64,000 nt of DNA from Methylaequor sp045563055 (GTDB lineage: Bacteria > Pseudomonadota > Alphaproteobacteria > Methylaequorales > Methylaequoraceae): the NCBI GenBank assembly GCA_045563055.1, contig JBJKUR010000012.1:62001-126000 (forward strand), given 5' to 3'. The translations under genes were made by a program, and so were the position numbers. The notes under the pieces are model-generated. The model saw only the letters and a list, made by a program, of their open reading frames with translations. It did not search any database and was not told where the DNA came from. Positions 52,820 to 62,291 of the stretch are shown here, one piece after another. Numbering within the stretch: position 1 is the stretch's first letter; each line of letters starts with the position of its first letter.

Positions 52820-54377
52820 ATTATATGACAGTACCTTGCGCGACGGTGCACAAACGAAAGGAATAAATTTCAGTCTTGATGACAAATTAAAAATTGTAAA
52901 TATTCTTGATGATGCAGGTATTGACTATATTGAGGGAGGTTGGCCAGGTGCTAATCCTACAGATGATGTTTTTTTTAGAAAATTGCCAAAATTAAAAAAT
53001 TCTAAAGCTGTTGCTTTTGGAATGATGAGGAAACATGGAAAGAGTGCAAAAAATGATCCAGGTCTAAATGCAGTTCTTAATAGTGGTGTTCCATCATCTT
53101 GCCTGGTTGGAAAATCTTGGGATTTCCATGTTAAAAATGCACTTAAAATTACATTAAATGAAAATTTAGATATGATCGGAGAGTCTATTCAATATGCAAC
53201 AAAAAAAATGGATGAGGTATTATTTGATGCTGAACATTTTTTTGACGGGTATAAAAATAATTCTGAATATGCTATTAAAGCGATTGAAGTAGCAAATGAA
53301 GCTGGCGCAGACTGGATAATCTTATGTGATACAAACGGAGGAACACTTCCTTATGAGCTAGAAACAATTTTAAAAGATGTAAAAAAGAAAATTCCACAAG
53401 AAAAACTAGGTGTTCATTTTCATAACGATACTGATAATGCTACCTATAATTCTATAGAATCTGTAAGAAATGGTGTTTGTCAAGTTCAAGGGACATTCAA
53501 TGGATTAGGTGAAAGATGTGGAAATGCAAATTTAATCAACGTTGCCGCAAATTTAATATTAAAAATGAATTATGACTGTAATTTAAAAAAAAAAACAAAT
53601 AAATTAACAAAAATGAGTAGGTTTATTGATGAAACTCTTAATAGAGAATCTGCTAGAAATCTTCCGTTTGTCGGGACAGCAGCCTTTGCACATAAAGGTG
53701 GACTTCATATATCAGCTGTTGAAAAAGATCCTAGGTGTTATGAGCATATTAATCCTGGAGAGGTTGGAAACGAGAGAGTCCTGGTTGTTTCAAATCAATC
53801 TGGGAAAAGCAACATAATAAATAAGCTTAAAAAACTTAAAATTAAAATTGATAATAAAGATAAAAGAGTTTCTAGTTTCTTGGAAACAATAAAACAACAA
53901 GAATTTTTGGGATATGCTTATGATGGAGCAGAGGCGAGTTTTGAATTACTTGCTAAACGGAAATTCTCAAAATTTAAAGAGTTTTATAGTTTAGAAAGCT
54001 TTAAAGTTTCTGACGAAAAAAGAAAAAATATAAAAGATCAATTTGTGCCCTTTTCAGAAGCAAGAGTAAAAATATTTGTTGGTAAGAAAGAGTTTTTTAG
54101 TGCTGCAGAAGGAAACGGTCCCATTCATGCTCTTGATTTAGCACTAAGAAATGCACTATCAAAATTCTTTCCCAGAATTAAAAAATTAAATCTTGTGGAT
54201 TATAAAGTTAGAATTTTAACGCCAAAAGATGGAACCAAAGCTCTCGTAAGGGTCAGGATTGAATCAAAAAATGAGAGACTTAAATGGTCAACAATCGGGG
54301 TTTCATATAATGTAATCGATGCATCTTATATAGCCTTACATGATAGTATTACATACCATTTATTAAAATCAAAGTAG
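52803..54377 (+). CDS. cimA: (R)-citramalate synthase
   Basis: CimA condenses pyruvate and acetyl-CoA to citramalate, a threonine-independent route to isoleucine. The 524-aa product has YDSTLRDGAQTKGI, GVHFHNDTDNA, GTFNGLGERCGNANL and VGTAAFAHKGGLHISAV, and a C-terminal LeuA dimer/allosteric-like domain (SYNVIDASYIAL). The GTG start overlaps the gltX end by 17 nt. 2-Isopropylmalate synthase is less likely given the length and the GAQTKG motif. Confidence 0.92.
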   Translation: MKKKIKLYDSTLRDGAQTKGINFSLDDKLKIVNILDDAGIDYIEGGWPGANPTDDVFFRKLPKLKNSKAVAFGMMRKHGKSAKNDPGLNAVLNSGVPSSCLVGKSWDFHVKNALKITLNENLDMIGESIQYATKKMDEVLFDAEHFFDGYKNNSEYAIKAIEVANEAGADWIILCDTNGGTLPYELETILKDVKKKIPQEKLGVHFHNDTDNATYNSIESVRNGVCQVQGTFNGLGERCGNANLINVAANLILKMNYDCNLKKKTNKLTKMSRFIDETLNRESARNLPFVGTAAFAHKGGLHISAVEKDPRCYEHINPGEVGNERVLVVSNQSGKSNIINKLKKLKIKIDNKDKRVSSFLETIKQQEFLGYAYDGAEASFELLAKRKFSKFKEFYSLESFKVSDEKRKNIKDQFVPFSEARVKIFVGKKEFFSAAEGNGPIHALDLALRNALSKFFPRIKKLNLVDYKVRILTPKDGTKALVRVRIESKNERLKWSTIGVSYNVIDASYIALHDSITYHLLKSK

Positions 54378-54380
54378 ACT

Positions 54381-55109
54381 ATGAGGTCAAACACATCACC
54401 AGATATTATTTTGGTTGAAACTCAAATACCTGAGAATTTAGGGGCAACTGCCAGAGCAATGTTGAATTTTAATTTAAAGAAACTCAGAATTGTTTCACCT
54501 TTATTTGATCTATCAAATGAAAAGATTTTACCTTTATCAGCAGGGGCAGATGATGTAATTAAAACAATAAAAAAGTTTGATACATTTGAAGAATCAGTTA
54601 AGGAATTTAATATTTTAGTTGCTACAACAAATAGATTAAGATCCATAAAAAAAAAAAAAATTAACTTTCATAAATTAAATAAATTAATTAAAAAAAAATC
54701 TAACAGAGTTGGGATTGTTTTTGGCCCTGAAAAAAGTGGGTTAAATAATAATCATTTATCAATGTGTGATTATATATTGAGAATAGATACTAATCCAAAG
54801 TTTTCTTCCTTAAATCTTTCTCATGCGGTTTCTTTAGTTGCATATGAAATGATGAAAGGGAATCTAGAAACCAGCATAAAATCTAATTATAAAAGTGAAG
54901 TTATCCCAGCTCCTAAAAAAGATCTTATGAATTTTTTTAAAGTATTAGAGAATGAGTTAGAAAAAACAAATTTTTTTGTAGTTAAAGAGAGAAGAAAAAT
55001 AATTACCCAAAAAATAAGAAATATTTTTGGTAAAATAGGTTTAACCTCCAAAGATTTAGCTACATTGATTGGAGTCATCAAAAGTCTAAAAAAAAACAAA
55101 CAAAAGTAA
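54381..55109 (+). CDS. trmJ: SPOUT RNA methyltransferase, TrmJ-like
   Basis: The 242-aa product has the SPOUT knot motifs IILVETQIPENLGATARAML, GIVFGPEKSGLNN and LNLSHAVSLVAYEMM, typical of TrmJ (2'-O-methylation at position 32 of tRNAs). The C-terminal 80 residues match the TrmJ-specific helical extension. It contains an A14 run (54647-54660), in frame and intact. It starts 3 nt after cimA. Confidence 0.87.
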   Translation: MRSNTSPDIILVETQIPENLGATARAMLNFNLKKLRIVSPLFDLSNEKILPLSAGADDVIKTIKKFDTFEESVKEFNILVATTNRLRSIKKKKINFHKLNKLIKKKSNRVGIVFGPEKSGLNNNHLSMCDYILRIDTNPKFSSLNLSHAVSLVAYEMMKGNLETSIKSNYKSEVIPAPKKDLMNFFKVLENELEKTNFFVVKERRKIITQKIRNIFGKIGLTSKDLATLIGVIKSLKKNKQK

Positions 55110-55146
55110 ATTGACATAAAAGAAATTAAAAGTATATTCCCAACAT

Positions 55147-55764
55147 ATGAGTAGAATAATTAAATCTAAATACAAGGTTGATAGACGACTAAGATGTAAC
55201 CTGTGGGGTCGTCCAAAAAGTCCATTTAACAGAAGAGATTATCCCCCTGGAATGAATGGACAGAGTAGACGAAAGAAACCCTCAGATTTTGGAATTCAAC
55301 TTATGGCTAAACAAAAACTTAAATGCCATTACGGTTATATTACTGAAAAACAATTTAGAAATACTTTTTTTAAAGCTTCTAAGATAAAAGGCAATACCAG
55401 TGAAAATCTTATAGAACTTCTTGAGAGAAGACTAGATGCTACTGTCTACAGAATGAAATTTTCAACGACAATCTTTGCAGCAAGACAGTTTGTCAGTCAT
55501 GGACATGTCTTAGTTAATAATAAGAAAGTGACTATCGCGTCATATCAACTAAATGATGGTGATGTCGTCGAAGTCAAAGAGAAAAGTAGGGAGATCCCAA
55601 CCCTTCTTGAAGCAATCAGCTCTACAGAAAGAGAAACACCTGAATATTTGTCTGTTGATTATGACAAACTAAAAGGAACCTTTTTAAAAGGTCCCAAACC
55701 TGATGAAGTTCCTTATCCAGTCGTAATGGAGCCAAATCTCGTGATTGAATATTACTCTAGATAG
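55147..55764 (+). CDS. rpsD: 30S ribosomal protein S4
   Basis: S4 is a primary 16S rRNA-binding protein and assembly initiator. The 205-aa product is full length. It has the N-terminal region (RRLRCNLWGRPKSPFNRRDY), GQSRRKKPSDFGIQLMAKQK, and the S4 RNA-binding domain (RLDATVYRMKFSTTIFAARQ, then HGHVLVNNKKVTI). Transcription is monocistronic or from the trmJ run; in alphaproteobacteria rpsD lies outside the alpha operon, as here. Confidence 0.97.
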   Translation: MSRIIKSKYKVDRRLRCNLWGRPKSPFNRRDYPPGMNGQSRRKKPSDFGIQLMAKQKLKCHYGYITEKQFRNTFFKASKIKGNTSENLIELLERRLDATVYRMKFSTTIFAARQFVSHGHVLVNNKKVTIASYQLNDGDVVEVKEKSREIPTLLEAISSTERETPEYLSVDYDKLKGTFLKGPKPDEVPYPVVMEPNLVIEYYSR

Positions 55765-55823
55765 CTAGACTCTATACATTGAATTGGTTTGACTTAATAT
55801 TTAAATTAAAGTAGTCAATTAAA

Positions 55824-56567
55824 ATGACCATAAGTGCACTTATAATTGCCAGAAATGAGGAAAAAAAAATCCAGAGATCACTAAAGTCACTAGATTTTGT
55901 GAATGAAATAATTGTCATTCTCGATAGGACAACGGATAAAACTAAATCCAAGTCAGTTTTATACACTAATAAAATTTATGGAGGTTCCTGGGAATCCGAA
56001 GGTGAAAGAAGAAATTATGGTATATCAAAATGCAATTCAGATTGGATTTTAGAAATTGATGCAGATGAAGTTGTAAGTAAAAAACTTGCTAATGAAATTT
56101 TAGAAAAAACAAACCATAGTGATTCTGATTTTTATTATATACCTATTAAGAATTACGTAGGAGAGTTGGCTGTACCTTATGGCTGGATGTCTTGTATGGC
56201 TCCTGATGGAAAGTTTTCACTATTCAAGAAAAATTGTAAAAATTGGGCTAATGGAAGAGTACACCCTAGTTATAAATTAGTAGGGAGGAAAGGGGAAACA
56301 CTTATTAATCCTATAGATCATTTTATGTCTAATAGTATTTCGGATCTTTTAAAAAGATTTAACAGAAATTCGAGTTTATACGCAGAGGATTTAAAGTCAG
56401 AAAAAAATAATTTAAAGAAGCTAAGGTCTTTACGAAAAGTTTTCTCTAGATTTATTAAATCTTATATATCTAGAAAAGGATATAAGTCGGGTGGTGTAGG
56501 CATTTTGATAGGTATATTGTGCGCAATTTACCCTTTTGTTTCAGCTATAAAATCAAAAAATGACTAA
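55824..56567 (+). CDS. Glycosyltransferase family 2, WaaE/KdtX-like paralogue
   Basis: The 247-aa product is the second WaaE-like GT2 of the window: ISALIIARNEEKKIQRSLKS, VNEIIVILDRTTD, GERRNYGISKCNSDW and LEIDADEVV. It shares these blocks, the GRVHPSY and RKGYKSGGVG segments and its length with 17278-18033. It lies far from the LPS cluster and is flanked by rpsD and grx, suggesting a duplicated or relocated copy. The acceptor sugar is unknown. Confidence 0.87.
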   Translation: MTISALIIARNEEKKIQRSLKSLDFVNEIIVILDRTTDKTKSKSVLYTNKIYGGSWESEGERRNYGISKCNSDWILEIDADEVVSKKLANEILEKTNHSDSDFYYIPIKNYVGELAVPYGWMSCMAPDGKFSLFKKNCKNWANGRVHPSYKLVGRKGETLINPIDHFMSNSISDLLKRFNRNSSLYAEDLKSEKNNLKKLRSLRKVFSRFIKSYISRKGYKSGGVGILIGILCAIYPFVSAIKSKND

Positions 56568-56569
56568 TT

Positions 56570-56905
56570 TTATTGTTTGATATTAAATTTGATTCCTTTT
56601 TTAGACAGAATTTCCTCGATTTCTCCATTTTCAGCCAAATCTTTAAGAATATCAAATCCTCCAATAAATTCTTTCTTTAAATAAATTTGGGGTATAGTAG
56701 GCCAATCAGAGAATGACTTAATTCCTTCTCTTAATTCCAAATCTTCGAGTACATTATAGCTTTGAAACTTTACACCTAAATAGTTTAATATTCCGACTAC
56801 ATTTGCTGAAAAACCACATTGAGGAAAGTCTGGTGTGCCCTTCATGAAAAGTGTAACATCATCATTTGCAATCATTTGGTTAATTTTTTCATTAATATCT
56901 TTCAT
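56570..56905 (-). CDS. grxD: Monothiol glutaredoxin (Grx4 type)
   Basis: Grx4-type glutaredoxins carry a [2Fe-2S] cluster with BolA and deliver iron-sulphur clusters. The 111-aa product has MKGTPDFPQCGFSANVV, with the CGFS active site at about residues 31-34, then WPTIPQIYLKKEFIGGFDI. It lies directly after bolA in a purine operon, the standard alphaproteobacterial order, 13 nt away. Confidence 0.96.
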   Translation of the reverse strand: MKDINEKINQMIANDDVTLFMKGTPDFPQCGFSANVVGILNYLGVKFQSYNVLEDLELREGIKSFSDWPTIPQIYLKKEFIGGFDILKDLAENGEIEEILSKKGIKFNIKQ

Positions 56906-56918
56906 ATTTTTCCTTTCT

Positions 56919-57149
56919 CTAATTTTCAGAAGTTGTTAGCATAAGAGCATGCAGAGTTGTTCCCATGTGAGTTCCTAATGCGTTATATACTAGTTTGTGT
57001 TGATTGATTTTTGACAAACCTTTAAATGTTGAAGAGGTAACTTTTGCATGATAATGATTATTATCACCTCTAAGATCCTCAATTTCGATCTTCGCATCCG
57101 GTATTTTTTTCTTAATTAAACTTTCAACTTCTTTTATACTTAATGTCAT
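56919..57149 (-). CDS. bolA: BolA family protein
   Basis: The 76-aa product has the BolA fold with DLRGDNNHYHAKVTSSTFKG and the final helix region HKLVYNALGTHMGTTLHALM, including His residues that could bind a [2Fe-2S] cluster with Grx4. It overlaps the purL end by 4 nt. It is one of the small single-domain BolA proteins. Confidence 0.93.
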   Translation of the reverse strand: MTLSIKEVESLIKKKIPDAKIEIEDLRGDNNHYHAKVTSSTFKGLSKINQHKLVYNALGTHMGTTLHALMLTTSEN

Positions 57150-59326
57150 TTTTGTGTGTATTCTTCAAACCAATTACTATTATATTTTATAAGCTTTTTC
57201 ACCGAAATATCAAATTGATTTATTAAAGTAAAATTCTCACCATTAACTTCAGCGATTTTAATTACTTCAATATTATGAGATATTGCAAATTCTTGCAATA
57301 TTTTGTCATTTTTTACTACTAATAAATAACGAGATTGATCTTCACAAAAAAGCCATTCTTTTTGCTTTTTAATTTTTTGCGGAATTAGTATCTTAATTCC
57401 TTTTTTATTTCTTATACATAATTCTGCTAGAGCGATAATAACTCCACCTTCTGAAATGTCATGACATCCAGTGACGATTTTTGAATGTTTTCTAATAACT
57501 TTTTGAACAAATAATCCATTTTCTAATTCTACATCTAAATTTAGGGGTGGAGGTTTACCGCCTTCAATTTTACTTACTCTATTGAACTCTGATAACTCCA
57601 TATGACCAGAAGATTTCCCTAAAAGAAATATACTATCCCCAGTATTAATTTTTAAGCCTTTGACAAAAGAAATGTTTTCTATTAATCCTACACCACCTAT
57701 GACTGGCGTTGGTAGGATAGATTTTTTATTTGTTTCATTATACAAAGATACATTTCCAGAAACGACTGGATAATTTAACTTTTCACAAGCAAGCTTTATA
57801 CCTTTTATACCCTCTTTTATTTGAAACATTATTTCTTTTTTTTCTGGATTTCCATAATTTAGATTGTCTGTTATTGCTATCGGTTGTGCTCCAGTTGCTA
57901 TTAAATTTCTCCAGGATTCAGCAACACCTATTGCTGCACCAAGTTTTGGATTAGATTCACAAAAGATTGGGTTGCAATCACATGTTATTGCAATAGCTTT
58001 TTTTGTTTTGTGTATCCTTATAACAGCAGCATCACTTTCTTCTGGTCCGTAAATTGTATCACACATAACTGACCTATCGTACTGATTGTAAATCCATTTT
58101 TTTGATGAAAAATTCGGACTAGATAAAATTTTAACAAGTGCATTCTTGATAGTATGATTTATCTTGTTTTTCTTGATTATTTTAGATCTAATTTTTTTCT
58201 CCGGCCTATCGTATTCCGGAGATGAGTCGGCTAAAGGTTTGATTGGGAGTGTGCCAACTTTTTTTTTTCTGAAATATAACTCCATTTGCCCTGTATCCGT
58301 AATTTTTCCAATTTCCACTGCATCAAGACCCCACTTTTTAAATATCTCAAGAGTTTGAGTTTTTTTTGATGGTTTTATTACCATCAGCATTCTTTCTTGA
58401 GTTTCAGAAAGCATCATCTCATAAGGAGTCATATTTTCTTCTCGACATGGCACTTTATCAAGGACTAATTTTACACCACAAGAACCTTTAGAGGCCATTT
58501 CAAAAGATGATGATGTAAGGCCTGCTGCTCCCATATCTTGAATAGCTACGATTGCATCTTTTTTCATTAATTCAAGACAAGATTCTAATAGAAGCTTTTC
58601 CATGAAAGGATCTCCAACTTGAACCTGTGGCCTGTTATCCTTAGAGTTTTTATCGAACTCTGATGATGCCATTGTTGCTCCATGTATTCCATCTCTGCCA
58701 GTTTTTGATCCAACATAAATGATAGGATTCCCAATACCTTTAGCAACAGAATAAAAAATTTTCTTCTTGTCTACAAGGCCAACACACATAGCATTTACAA
58801 GTATATTATGATTGTATGATTCATGGAAAAAACACTCTCCACCAACAGTTGGAATGCCAACACAATTTCCATAATCCCCAATTCCTTTAACAACACCCTT
58901 AAGTAGGTTTTTAGTTTTTGGATTTTTGGGACTGCCAAACCGTAGAGAGTTTAAGTTAGCAATAGGCCTTGCTCCCATAGTAAAAACATCTCTCATAATT
59001 CCACCTACACCTGTTGCGGCACCTTGATAAGGTTCAATAAAAGATGGATGGTTATGACTTTCCATTTTAAATACTATTGCATCACCATCACCAATATCAA
59101 TAATACCTGCATTTTCTCCAGGTCCGCAAATCACTTTTTTTCCTGAAGTGGGAAGAGTTTTAAGCCATTTTTTTGTAGATTTATACGAGCAATGTTCACT
59201 CCACATAACAGAAAATATTCCCAATTCTAAAAGATTAGGTTCTCTTTTGAGAATTTTTTTTATTAATAAAAACTCATCTGCACTCAAGCCGTGCTTACTA
59301 ATGACTTCATTAGAGATCTTACTCAT
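57146..59326 (-). CDS. purL: Phosphoribosylformylglycinamidine synthase, PurL subunit
   Basis: PurL is the ATP-dependent synthase subunit of the three-chain FGAM synthase (PurS, PurQ, PurL). The 726-aa length is the short form that needs PurS. Motifs include LGIFSVMWSEHCSYKSTKKW, FKMESHNHPSFIEPYQGAAT with GVGGIMRD, PTVGGECFF and SEGGVIIALAEL. It starts in overlap with purQ by 4 nt. The gene is intact despite many A/T runs. Confidence 0.96.
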   Translation of the reverse strand: MSKISNEVISKHGLSADEFLLIKKILKREPNLLELGIFSVMWSEHCSYKSTKKWLKTLPTSGKKVICGPGENAGIIDIGDGDAIVFKMESHNHPSFIEPYQGAATGVGGIMRDVFTMGARPIANLNSLRFGSPKNPKTKNLLKGVVKGIGDYGNCVGIPTVGGECFFHESYNHNILVNAMCVGLVDKKKIFYSVAKGIGNPIIYVGSKTGRDGIHGATMASSEFDKNSKDNRPQVQVGDPFMEKLLLESCLELMKKDAIVAIQDMGAAGLTSSSFEMASKGSCGVKLVLDKVPCREENMTPYEMMLSETQERMLMVIKPSKKTQTLEIFKKWGLDAVEIGKITDTGQMELYFRKKKVGTLPIKPLADSSPEYDRPEKKIRSKIIKKNKINHTIKNALVKILSSPNFSSKKWIYNQYDRSVMCDTIYGPEESDAAVIRIHKTKKAIAITCDCNPIFCESNPKLGAAIGVAESWRNLIATGAQPIAITDNLNYGNPEKKEIMFQIKEGIKGIKLACEKLNYPVVSGNVSLYNETNKKSILPTPVIGGVGLIENISFVKGLKINTGDSIFLLGKSSGHMELSEFNRVSKIEGGKPPPLNLDVELENGLFVQKVIRKHSKIVTGCHDISEGGVIIALAELCIRNKKGIKILIPQKIKKQKEWLFCEDQSRYLLVVKNDKILQEFAISHNIEVIKIAEVNGENFTLINQFDISVKKLIKYNSNWFEEYTQK

Positions 59327-60012
59327 AGAAACTCCCTAAGACCGTCAAAAAAATTTTTTCCATCTTGACTTCCAAAATTCTCAATAGCTCTCTCAGGATG
59401 TGGCATCATACCAAGAATATTTTTTTGTTTATTTGTTATACCAGCAATATTATTTATCGAACCGTTTGGATTGTTTTCTTTATTTATACTTCCGTTTTCA
59501 CAACAATATTTAAAAATAATTTGATTATTATCTTCTAATTTTTTTAAGGAATCTTGAGTTGTGAAGTAATTTCCCTGGGCATGCGCGATAGGAAGTTTTA
59601 AAATTTTCTTTTTTAAATTTTTGGTAAAGTTTGATGTTATATTTTGAACTTTTAAAAAAACATCATCACATATGAAAAGCTGGTTTTTATTGTTTATTAA
59701 TGTTCCATCTAGCAACTTGCACTCTGTCAATATTTGAAAACCATTACAAATTCCAACTACTGGGAATCCTTTTTTCGCAAACTTTACTACTTCTTTTATT
59801 GCTGGAGATTTTGTTGCTAAAACTCCAGCACGCAAATAATCTCCATATGAAAATCCTCCAGGTATAAATATCATTTCACACTTTCTAATATGACTATCTG
59901 CATGCCAAATATAATTTATATCAACATCAAGGTTTTTCTCGATCGCAACTGACAAGTCTCTATCACAATTAGACCCTGGGAAAACAATAATTGAAATACG
60001 TTTTTTAGCCAC
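59323..60012 (-). CDS. purQ: FGAM synthase glutaminase subunit PurQ
   Basis: PurQ supplies ammonia to PurL. The 229-aa class I amidotransferase has SIIVFPGSNCDRD, PGGFSYGDYLR, the nucleophile Cys in VVGICNGFQILTE, and the C-terminal MPHPERAIENFG with catalytic His and Glu. It is 3 nt downstream of purS and overlaps purL. Confidence 0.96.
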   Translation of the reverse strand: MAKKRISIIVFPGSNCDRDLSVAIEKNLDVDINYIWHADSHIRKCEMIFIPGGFSYGDYLRAGVLATKSPAIKEVVKFAKKGFPVVGICNGFQILTECKLLDGTLINNKNQLFICDDVFLKVQNITSNFTKNLKKKILKLPIAHAQGNYFTTQDSLKKLEDNNQIIFKYCCENGSINKENNPNGSINNIAGITNKQKNILGMMPHPERAIENFGSQDGKNFFDGLREFL

Positions 60013-60015
60013 AAA

Positions 60016-60249
60016 TTATTTTTTTATTATTTTAAAATTTTCTACGACAGGATTAGAAAGAAGGTCTTTACTTATTCTTTCAATTTCGTTGAGTGAATTT
60101 TTAGAATCCGAAACTTCAATATCAAAGAATTTGCCTTTTGTTAAATTTTTTAACGATTTAAATCCCATATTATTAATTGTTTTTTTAATTGCCTCAGCCT
60201 CAGGGTCTAAAATTCCTTTTTTAAAATTTACATAAATTCTATAAATCAT
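60016..60249 (-). CDS. purS: FGAM synthase subunit PurS
   Basis: PurS is the small structural subunit that bridges PurQ and PurL. The 77-aa product has the usual start (YRIYVNFKKGILDPEAEAIK), then SLKNLTKGKFFDIEV, and ends LLSNPVVENFKI. It overlaps purC by 11 nt. Length and motifs are normal. Confidence 0.94.
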   Translation of the reverse strand: MIYRIYVNFKKGILDPEAEAIKKTINNMGFKSLKNLTKGKFFDIEVSDSKNSLNEIERISKDLLSNPVVENFKIIKK

Positions 60250-60997
60250 TCTTTATAACCTTTTTAAATTCATTCTCTGACAAGACCCCCAATCTGTAGG
60301 CAACTTCTTTGTAAGCTTTATCTACATCTCCAAGATCTTGCCTGAATCTATCTTTATCAAGCTTTCTATTTGTTTTTAGATCCCAAAGGCGACAATTATC
60401 AGGACTTATTTCATCTGCTAGTATAATTGAAGCTTCATCATTTCGCCAATTTCTCCCAAATTCTAGCTTGAAATCAACCAATCTAATGTTTAAAGAGAAA
60501 AAATACCCAGTCAAAAAATCATTAATTCTAGAAGAAAGCGAGATCATTTCTTCTAATTCGTTAGGAGTAGCCCACTCAAAGACTATTATATGTTCTTCTG
60601 TGATTATAGGATCATTTAATTCATCATTTTTTAAGTAAAACTCAACAATCGGTCTATTAAGTACTTTACCTTCTTCTATTCCTAAACGCTTTACTAAGGA
60701 ACCAGTTGCAATATTCCTAACCACCAGTTCAATTGGAATTATTTCAAGTTTTTTTACTAACTGCTCCCTCATATTTAGCCGTTTCAAAAAATGATTTGGT
60801 ATGTTGATGTCATTCAGTCTTGTCATTATAAGCTCTGATATAAAGTTATTTAAAACTCCTTTGCCTGGAATCATTGATTTTTTCTTATTATTGAAGGCTG
60901 TTGTATCATCCTTAAAATATTGAATCAGCGTATCTGGATCAGGCCCTTTATACAAAATCTTGGCTTTTCCTTCATATACTTTTTTTCTATTCTTCAT
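60239..60997 (-). CDS. purC: SAICAR synthetase
   Basis: PurC ligates aspartate to CAIR in purine synthesis. The 252-aa product has KKVYEGKAKILYKGPDPDTL, IPIELVVRNIATGSL, LVDFKLEFGRN, and ADEISPDNCRLWD. It starts within the purB stop as ATGA and is part of the pur operon. Confidence 0.96.
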   Translation of the reverse strand: MKNRKKVYEGKAKILYKGPDPDTLIQYFKDDTTAFNNKKKSMIPGKGVLNNFISELIMTRLNDINIPNHFLKRLNMREQLVKKLEIIPIELVVRNIATGSLVKRLGIEEGKVLNRPIVEFYLKNDELNDPIITEEHIIVFEWATPNELEEMISLSSRINDFLTGYFFSLNIRLVDFKLEFGRNWRNDEASIILADEISPDNCRLWDLKTNRKLDKDRFRQDLGDVDKAYKEVAYRLGVLSENEFKKVIKNDL

Positions 60998-62286
60998 CTC
61001 AAAACCTTTTTATAAATTTTATCAACATTTTTTAAATAATAATTTAAATCAAATAAGTTTTCAATTTCACGTGATTTTAAAACAGATATAACTTTTCCTT
61101 CTTTTTTTAATAATTCTTTAAACTCTTTGTCACTTTTCCATGACTCTAGGGCTACTCTTTGAACAATTCTGTATGCATTTTCACGTGTAAGTTTTTTTTC
61201 TACTAAAGCAAGCATTACTCTCTGCGAATTAAATAAACCTCTAGTTCTATTTAAATTCTCAAGCATCACTTTCTTATTTACAACTAAGTTTTTAATAACA
61301 CTGTTCATTCTATGGATTGCAAAATCACATAATACAATTGTATCTGGTCCAAGTGTTCTTTCAACTGAGGAATGAGAAATATCTCTCTCATGCCATAAAG
61401 AAATATTTTCCATAAATGGAATAACACTAGATCTTATGACTCTAGAAATACCAGTTAAATTTTCACTTAATATTGGGTTTTTCTTATGTGGCATCGCGGA
61501 CGAACCTTTCTGATCTTTTGAGAAATATTCTTCAACCTCTCGTACCTCGCTTCTTTGAAGGTGACGTATCTCTGTCGCTAAATTCTCTATAGACGAAGCA
61601 ATTAAAGCCAGAGTTGAAAAGAAAAATGCGTGTCTATCTCTTGGTATTACCTGGGTTGAAACCTTTTCACATTTTAAGCCTAGATTTTTTGCAACATATT
61701 TTTCCACATCAGGGTGAATATTTGAATAAGTGCCAACAGCCCCTGAAATACTACAAATAGAAATCTGCTTTTCAGCTTCACATAATCTGTCATAGTGTCT
61801 CTTAAATTCGCAAAATCTTCCAAGCATTTTTAAACCAAAGGTCGTTGGTTCTGCAAAAATACCGTGACTTCTTCCAATACAAGCACAATTTTTGAAAGTT
61901 AAAGCTTTAGACCTTAGATTTTTTATTAAATTTCTTAATCCTTCTTTAATAATTTTACTTGATTGTCTTAATTGAAGAGAATAAGACGTATCTATAATAT
62001 CTGATGAGGTAACACCTTTATGAATAAATCTTGAGTCAGGACCAACATACTCACTTACATTTGTTAGAAAAGCTATAACGTCATGCTTCACCTCTTTTTC
62101 AATTTGATCAATTCGTGCGATATCAAATTTTGCTTTTTTCTTAATTGTGTGTAGAGATTTTTTTGGGATTTCTCCTTTGATAGCTAATGCTTCACAAATT
62201 AATAATTCAATTTTCAACCAAATATTAAATTTATTATTTGCTTGCCAAATATCTGATATTTCTTTTCTGGTATACCTTGGTATCAT
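60994..62286 (-). CDS. purB: Adenylosuccinate lyase
   Basis: PurB cleaves SAICAR and adenylosuccinate. The 430-aa product has VTSSDIIDTSYSLQL, GRSHGIFAEPTTFGLK and the signature loop GSSAMPHKKNPILSENL. It lies 5 nt downstream of map and overlaps purC by 4 nt. Within this operon PurB works in sequence with PurC. Confidence 0.96.
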   Translation of the reverse strand: MIPRYTRKEISDIWQANNKFNIWLKIELLICEALAIKGEIPKKSLHTIKKKAKFDIARIDQIEKEVKHDVIAFLTNVSEYVGPDSRFIHKGVTSSDIIDTSYSLQLRQSSKIIKEGLRNLIKNLRSKALTFKNCACIGRSHGIFAEPTTFGLKMLGRFCEFKRHYDRLCEAEKQISICSISGAVGTYSNIHPDVEKYVAKNLGLKCEKVSTQVIPRDRHAFFFSTLALIASSIENLATEIRHLQRSEVREVEEYFSKDQKGSSAMPHKKNPILSENLTGISRVIRSSVIPFMENISLWHERDISHSSVERTLGPDTIVLCDFAIHRMNSVIKNLVVNKKVMLENLNRTRGLFNSQRVMLALVEKKLTRENAYRIVQRVALESWKSDKEFKELLKKEGKVISVLKSREIENLFDLNYYLKNVDKIYKKVLR

Positions 62287-62291
62287 ATCTA

